Part shown: one piece after another, positions 60,094 through 64,000 of the stretch
Numbering within the stretch: the first letter of the stretch is position 1
How the letters are laid out: each line of letters opens with the position of its first letter
Origin: Alphaproteobacteria bacterium
GTDB lineage: Bacteria; Pseudomonadota; Alphaproteobacteria; Micavibrionales; Micavibrionaceae
Assembly (NCBI GenBank): GCA_016699735.1
Contig: CP065008.1
Location: 2,046,001-2,110,000 of the forward strand
DNA: 64,000 bases
Direction of reading: 5' to 3'
The notes under the pieces: generated by a model
Told to the model about the DNA's origin: nothing
The model's database searches: none
The model's input: only the letters and a program-made list of their open reading frames with translations
Translations under genes and position numbers: made by a program

Positions 60094-61221
60094 ATGAGTA
60101 TCATTCCCCTTCTTTCGGTCGATGGCGGCGGCATCCGTGGCATCATCCCCGGCCGCGTTCTGGAGTATCTGGAAACCCAGCTCGGCACTCCCATCCAGTC
60201 ACAATTTTACATGAGCGCGGGTGCATCGGCCGGAGGTTTGATCGTCGCCGCCACATCGCTGGTGGACGGCAAACCGATCCTCACCGCCGGAGAATCAAAA
60301 AACCTTTTTATTAACGAAGGTCAGCAGATTTTCCGCAAGGGCTTCCTCTCCCGCACCTTTAACGTCGATCTGCCCAATTTGTTCACCGCAAAATACGACG
60401 GCAAACATCTGGACCATGTCCTGCGAGAGACCTTCGGCGACCTGAAACTCTCTGACGTGAATAACGACCTTCTGGTCTCCTCCTACGACATCGTCCGCCG
60501 CAAGGAAAAGCTGTTCAAATCATGGGAAGCACGGGGCAATTTCACCAACCCCACCGACCGCGAACAGGGCACGGACCCGCGCAGCAAGGACTACACGCTT
60601 TTTGACGTCACCCGCGCTACCAGCTCCGCGCAATCCTATTTCAATGTCCATACCGCCCATAATATGCTGGGCGAGCCCGCGCATTTGATCGACGGCGGCA
60701 ATTTCGCCAACAACCCGGCCCTGATGCTCTACGCGGATGCGATGCGCCGCTTCGGTGATACACATCAATACGTTGTTCTATCCTTGGGATCGGGCGAGAC
60801 CGAGCGTCCTCTGGATGTAAACGCCCTCCGCAGCGCGGGGATTATACGCTGGGCCTCCCCCACAGTCGGTATTAATCTGGGAAGTATGCGTTCGCACGAT
60901 TACATCATGCGGACCCTGCTGCATAAGGATTATATCAGGATGCAGACCGATCTGCGCCGCCAGTCCCCCGACAAACCCGGCCCAAGTGACGATTTCGACG
61001 ACGCATCAAGGGAAAACATTACCCGACTGGAAGAACGCGCTGAGGAACTGGTCAAGGCCGAAAAGGACCGCTTGGACTGTTTCGTGGAATTCCTGCACGC
61101 CAATAAACATAAAACGCAAGCCGAATTGCGGGACGAGCAGGAACATTGCGAAAAAACCAACCCGCGCCCCTCCGCCGCTTGCGACCCGAGTACACTGCCC
61201 GAACCGGGAAGTATCAGCTAA
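60094..61221 (+). CDS. Patatin-like phospholipase
   Basis: 375 residues. Patatin domain with anion hole GGGIRGI at 11-17, nucleophile S45 in GASAG, and the dyad aspartate D200 in DGGNFANNP. It should release fatty acids from phospholipids or galactolipids. No signal peptide, so cytosolic or exported by a non-classical route. The C-terminal 60 residues form a charged helix and proline tail. Patatin proteins occur in metabolism, as secreted effectors, and as CBASS/CapV antiphage effectors; no nucleotide cyclase gene is adjacent here. Confidence 0.88.
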   Translation: MSIIPLLSVDGGGIRGIIPGRVLEYLETQLGTPIQSQFYMSAGASAGGLIVAATSLVDGKPILTAGESKNLFINEGQQIFRKGFLSRTFNVDLPNLFTAKYDGKHLDHVLRETFGDLKLSDVNNDLLVSSYDIVRRKEKLFKSWEARGNFTNPTDREQGTDPRSKDYTLFDVTRATSSAQSYFNVHTAHNMLGEPAHLIDGGNFANNPALMLYADAMRRFGDTHQYVVLSLGSGETERPLDVNALRSAGIIRWASPTVGINLGSMRSHDYIMRTLLHKDYIRMQTDLRRQSPDKPGPSDDFDDASRENITRLEERAEELVKAEKDRLDCFVEFLHANKHKTQAELRDEQEHCEKTNPRPSAACDPSTLPEPGSIS

Positions 61222-61224
61222 AAA

Positions 61225-61833
61225 TCAGAGATTTTTCCGCATCCCGACTTCAAGCTCGGAGATAAGACCGCGCACAATCCGCTCGTTTTCCTCCGAGACA
61301 TCGTTGATTTTGCTGGTCATCCGCAGGGCTTCCTCCACGCGGTACATCTGATCCTTCGGGATCATTTTCAGCATTTCGGGGCGCAGCTGCTCCTTCATCC
61401 TGTCCTGAATAGTCCGTCCATCTTTTTCCTGCTGGATATAATAATAGGTCAGCATGACCCCGTCCGCAGTTTCCGCCCAATCCTCGGCTGAAGCAAACTT
61501 GTACTTTTCGGCAAGCTCTTTAATAGCGGCGTAATGCGCGGGAGACTCGGAACTCATCTTCTTCACGAGATTACGGTAAGGGGCATAATTTTTTTCCAGG
61601 ATAACCGCAGGCTTGATCCTCAGGGGATCATCCTTGCCTTCATAACCAATCTTCGCACGGACTGTTGGCAATTCATCAAGACTATCGACAAAATTGCTGG
61701 CCTTGTCTTCATCCAGGTTGACCATTTCATAAACAACGGGAACATCCTCTTCCGTGACAGGCCCTGCATAAACGGGTTGAGAGATAAAGCTGGCCAGAAA
61801 AAGCGTACAAAGAAGAAAAACAACATGAGGCAT
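61225..61833 (-). CDS. Secreted hypothetical protein
   Basis: 202 residues with a clear signal peptide (VVFLLCTLFLASFISQPVYA ending AYA-G-type at about 23). The mature part is helical and charged (YRNLVKKMSSESPAHYAAIKELAEKYKFASAEDWAE, a YYYIQQEKDG turn, RVEEALRMTSKINDVSEENERIVRGLI). I do not recognise a family. It is convergent with the patatin gene, ends three bases apart. Exported to the periplasm by the Sec route. Confidence 0.75.
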   Translation of the reverse strand: MPHVVFLLCTLFLASFISQPVYAGPVTEEDVPVVYEMVNLDEDKASNFVDSLDELPTVRAKIGYEGKDDPLRIKPAVILEKNYAPYRNLVKKMSSESPAHYAAIKELAEKYKFASAEDWAETADGVMLTYYYIQQEKDGRTIQDRMKEQLRPEMLKMIPKDQMYRVEEALRMTSKINDVSEENERIVRGLISELEVGMRKNL

Positions 61834-61919
61834 GAGCAGACGTCCTAAATAATAATCGAATAGTTTTTATAGACCTTAAGTATATACGGCACTGAATTTA
61901 TCAACCTTCGAAAAAACCT

Positions 61920-62720
61920 CTAAGTCCTTTCGGCAATCACCAGCGTTTCCTGGGGATTCAGTTGTAAAGCGCCCGCCTCCTCGGGAAAATGGTCAAAACC
62001 GTTAAACGGACTGACCTTAAAACCCTCCCCGCTTAACCGGGCGATAAAATCCTCTTTTCCGTATAAACGCACATGGTCCCACTGGCCGAAGCGGCGCTCC
62101 TGCTCACCCGGATCGTTGATATCCGGCTGCTCGTCCGTCCCCTGCCCGTCCGTGGCCAAAGGAACCATGAGCATGGCAACCCCGCCCGGTTTAAGAACGC
62201 GCAGGATCTCCCGCATCGCCTTGCGGTCGTCGGGAATATGTTCCAGTACGTGCGAACAGATCACGATATCGAAGTCGCCATCCTTAAAGGGCATGGCGGT
62301 GATGTCCGCCTTCTGGATACGCTCGATATGGCGGTAACGGGCCAGATCGAGATCGCTGGCCACATAATCAACCTGCTTGTGGCGCTTGAGCCAGAGATAA
62401 AGCCCGAAATCGGGAGCGATATGAAGAATCCGCAAGGGCTTCACGCCCACACCCGCTACATTCTTGAGATAAAGCATCATCAGCCGCGTCCGGTCCGCGC
62501 TGCGGCAAGCAGGGCACTGGTCATGCTCCCGGATCATGCCTCCAACCACCTTCCGGCGGTGAAGCACCTCGAAATCCGCGCCATGGGAAATATATTTGCT
62601 AACCGAGGCCTCGCACAGCGGGCAGGTCACCGCCGCCCCGCTATATATCATGCGCCGCAAGCCATAGCGCACGGGCTGCGGCAGAGCGCCTGTCAATCTT
62701 CGGCGGAGAGAGAGTTGCAT
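61920..62720 (-). CDS. SAM-dependent methyltransferase with N-terminal zinc ribbon
   Basis: 266 residues. Two CxxC pairs (C33/C36 in CPLCEA and C69/C72 in CPACRS) make a zinc-ribbon-like N-terminus. The class I methyltransferase domain has LHIAPDFGLYLWL as motif I, ASDLDLAR as motif II, ADITAMPFKDGDFDIVICSHVLEHIPD as motifs III-IV and LKPGGVAMLMVP. This architecture is known among methyltransferases linked to polysaccharide or lipid modification; the acceptor is unknown. AGGTGA lies before ATG 62720. Confidence 0.88.
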   Translation of the reverse strand: MQLSLRRRLTGALPQPVRYGLRRMIYSGAAVTCPLCEASVSKYISHGADFEVLHRRKVVGGMIREHDQCPACRSADRTRLMMLYLKNVAGVGVKPLRILHIAPDFGLYLWLKRHKQVDYVASDLDLARYRHIERIQKADITAMPFKDGDFDIVICSHVLEHIPDDRKAMREILRVLKPGGVAMLMVPLATDGQGTDEQPDINDPGEQERRFGQWDHVRLYGKEDFIARLSGEGFKVSPFNGFDHFPEEAGALQLNPQETLVIAERT

Positions 62721-62854
62721 CGGATATCACCTTTCTGAACAAATCACGCGCTGGAAGCGCAGGACATTAACACGATTGAATTTTCACGACAAGTTTTGGG
62801 CGCACCTGCATGGCCAACGCCCAGACTGAATGATAAGCAAAAACCGGGCCAGCA

Positions 62855-63448
62855 CTAGTAATTGGGACGCAAAAGTGAAGAAACATCTCTATAAAACTTA
62901 TTAAAAGAACCCGAATTCGTTCTTGCCAGATTAATATCAAATTTATTAGTAAAGGGAGGTTGGTCGACCGTCGGACTATACCTGTTTCCTGACATTCTCC
63001 CACTTAGCCATCCTTTTGCATCTCTAATATCCTCAGCGTTGGCAGGTACAAGCAAATTTTCAGGCAAACCGCGATACCCTGCCAATGAAGAGGCAGAAGC
63101 AAGAAACCAAGACTCAAACTCACTTTTTGCAAGAATGACCTTAAAGTTTCCATCTGACCTTATTGATTCTGCTCTCTGCTTTAATTCAGCCCCTTTTACA
63201 GCAGGGCAATCATCATCGGCATCCAAGAGTATTATTGTAGCACCGCCCATACCAGCTTTTCGAACAGCTAGTTCGACCATTTTTCTGTATTCTAGATTAT
63301 CATTGAATTTAGATCGATGAAGCCTGAGACAAGGGCGCATAATTCTATAAGAAAAAGACGGGTCAACATCATAAATTACTCTATCTATTAACAATGGTAG
63401 GGAGTCTACGTCTCCATGGCCTTCAACAATGCAAGAAATAGTCAGCAA
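62855..63448 (-). CDS. TOPRIM-like protein (DUF4276-type), possible defence partner
   Basis: 197 residues, starting at TTG 63448 (AGGA nine to ten bases upstream). It opens ISCIVEGHGDVDSLPLLIDR, with E9 in the VEG motif, and has a DxDxD-type motif ILLDADDDCPA at about 73-82; together these match the acidic residues of the TOPRIM fold, as in DUF4276 proteins. FKVILAKSEFESWFLAS and the GYRGLPENL segment also fit that group. It begins 11 bases after the ATPase gene stop, and the pair is AT-rich. Such ATPase plus TOPRIM pairs often act in antiphage defence (family knowledge); activity here is inferred. Confidence 0.75.
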   Translation of the reverse strand: MLTISCIVEGHGDVDSLPLLIDRVIYDVDPSFSYRIMRPCLRLHRSKFNDNLEYRKMVELAVRKAGMGGATIILLDADDDCPAVKGAELKQRAESIRSDGNFKVILAKSEFESWFLASASSLAGYRGLPENLLVPANAEDIRDAKGWLSGRMSGNRYSPTVDQPPFTNKFDINLARTNSGSFNKFYRDVSSLLRPNY

Positions 63449-63459
63449 AATAATTATTC

Positions 63460-64000
63460 CTAAGTCTCATCGTCAGTGAAATTTACCATTCCTTCATCGG
63501 GAACAAGCTGTCCAAGACGAAGCAGTTCGCCAGCCGTAACAAGTTTCTCTTTTATGGCACTTCTACCTGCTTCATCTATTTTGGCAATTCTAGTTGTTCC
63601 CTTTTCTGAACTTACTGCCAAAATACTGTCGTCGGAAATATCAGGATGATCGAGAAGGTCGGGGCTATGGCTGGTGACAATAATTTGGGTGTTCATAGAC
63701 GCCTCATTCAGGGCTTCACGCAAAACCCCTGCTGCTGCGGGATGCAATGCTGCTTCAGGTTCTTCAATTCCGACAAGTGGAATTTTACTATCTAAATCCT
63801 TTCTGGATTGAAAAAGCGCTATCAATACTCCCAAGGCTCGTAAAGTGCCATCTGACATATTTGCTGCCAGAAATCTCCATGGATCTTTTGATCCTAAAAC
63901 TTGTTGCTTAAATTCTAGAGTCTCTTTAGGACCAACAATTTTAAATTCAACCCCTTCGACACTAGGAACAACTTTAGAGAGGAATTCTTCAATTCTTCTT
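63460..64000 (-). CDS. AAA family ATPase, C-terminal part (5' end outside window)
   Basis: The frame is open from the window edge to the stop at 63460, so the visible 179 residues are the C-terminal part of a longer protein. It carries ABC/SMC-like ATPase marks: NMSDGTLRALGVLIALFQS (signature-like), LVGIEEPEAALHPAA (Walker B and D-loop) and IIVTSHSPDLLD (switch histidine), as in AAA_21/OLD-like ATPases. The upstream residues (IEEFLSKVVPSVEGVEFKIVG) form a linker strand. With the TOPRIM-like gene right after it, this looks like a two-gene nuclease-ATPase system. Walker A is not in the window. Confidence 0.8.
   Translation of the reverse strand, partial: RRIEEFLSKVVPSVEGVEFKIVGPKETLEFKQQVLGSKDPWRFLAANMSDGTLRALGVLIALFQSRKDLDSKIPLVGIEEPEAALHPAAAGVLREALNEASMNTQIIVTSHSPDLLDHPDISDDSILAVSSEKGTTRIAKIDEAGRSAIKEKLVTAGELLRLGQLVPDEGMVNFTDDET

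Overview
The window looks like an alphaproteobacterial chromosome segment. Supporting signs are a CarD/CdnL regulator, a DUF2336 protein, an alphaproteobacterial-style ClpX N-terminus, the ftsY-mtaB-dapF block next to a divergent ffh-rpsP-rimM-trmD-rplS operon, and leuC-leuD-leuB downstream of rplS. A retractile type IVa-like pilus locus (PilB, PilC, PilT, PilU, lipoprotein secretin) is less usual in this class, where Tad/Flp pili are commoner; it would fit a Micavibrio-like lineage, but that placement is inference. Most genes are GC-rich; the glycosyltransferase block (about 1.9-7.3 kb) and the last 1.2 kb are clearly AT-richer.

Layout. 1-8.3 kb: the 5' part of sufE, then clpX preceded by an overlapping leader ORF. 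clpX is followed, with a one-base TAATG overlap, by an AT-rich surface-glycosylation island: three paralogous multi-membrane GT-C-like proteins, a GtrA-like flippase and a GtrB-like polyprenyl-phosphate glycosyltransferase. 8.4-13.2 kb: DHH phosphoesterase, CapK/PaaK-like adenylate-forming enzyme, photolyase, LD-carboxypeptidase. 13.2-21.9 kb: CarD with a structured leader, a degenerate PPP-type phosphatase, a periplasmic M48 protease, a secreted nuclease-like protein, proline iminopeptidase, phosphoglycerate kinase, a DUF2336 protein and a small disordered protein.

21.9-31.7 kb: AMP nucleosidase, the SRP receptor FtsY, MtaB, an ICMT-like methyltransferase and DapF on the minus strand; then, divergently, the SRP GTPase Ffh with the ribosomal protein and tRNA-modification operon. 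31.7-38.7 kb: two unknown minus-strand genes with a hairpin that buries a ribosome-binding site, then leuC-(unknown)-(HD domain)-leuD-leuB-nfeD-slipin.

38.8-56 kb: a minus-strand pilus locus running pilB, pilC, a pilM-pilN fusion, pilO-like, pilP-like, ABC ATPase, TPR protein, prepilin peptidase, pilT, pilU, secretin, ABC permease, a helical-repeat protein, a membrane-tethered AraC regulator and a pilin. Two halves of an ABC-2 type transporter are built into this run. pilC appears to start at an AUA codon.

56.2-64 kb: a eukaryote-type glutamine synthetase (GSII), then an accessory zone with three tRNA genes (Arg-CCU, Arg-ACG, probable Ile2-CAU), a two-gene unit of unknown function, a patatin-like phospholipase, a secreted unknown, a zinc-ribbon methyltransferase and, at the edge, an AT-rich ATPase plus TOPRIM-like (DUF4276-type) pair that resembles an antiphage module. 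I saw no insertion sequence, prophage, CRISPR array, rRNA or replication origin.
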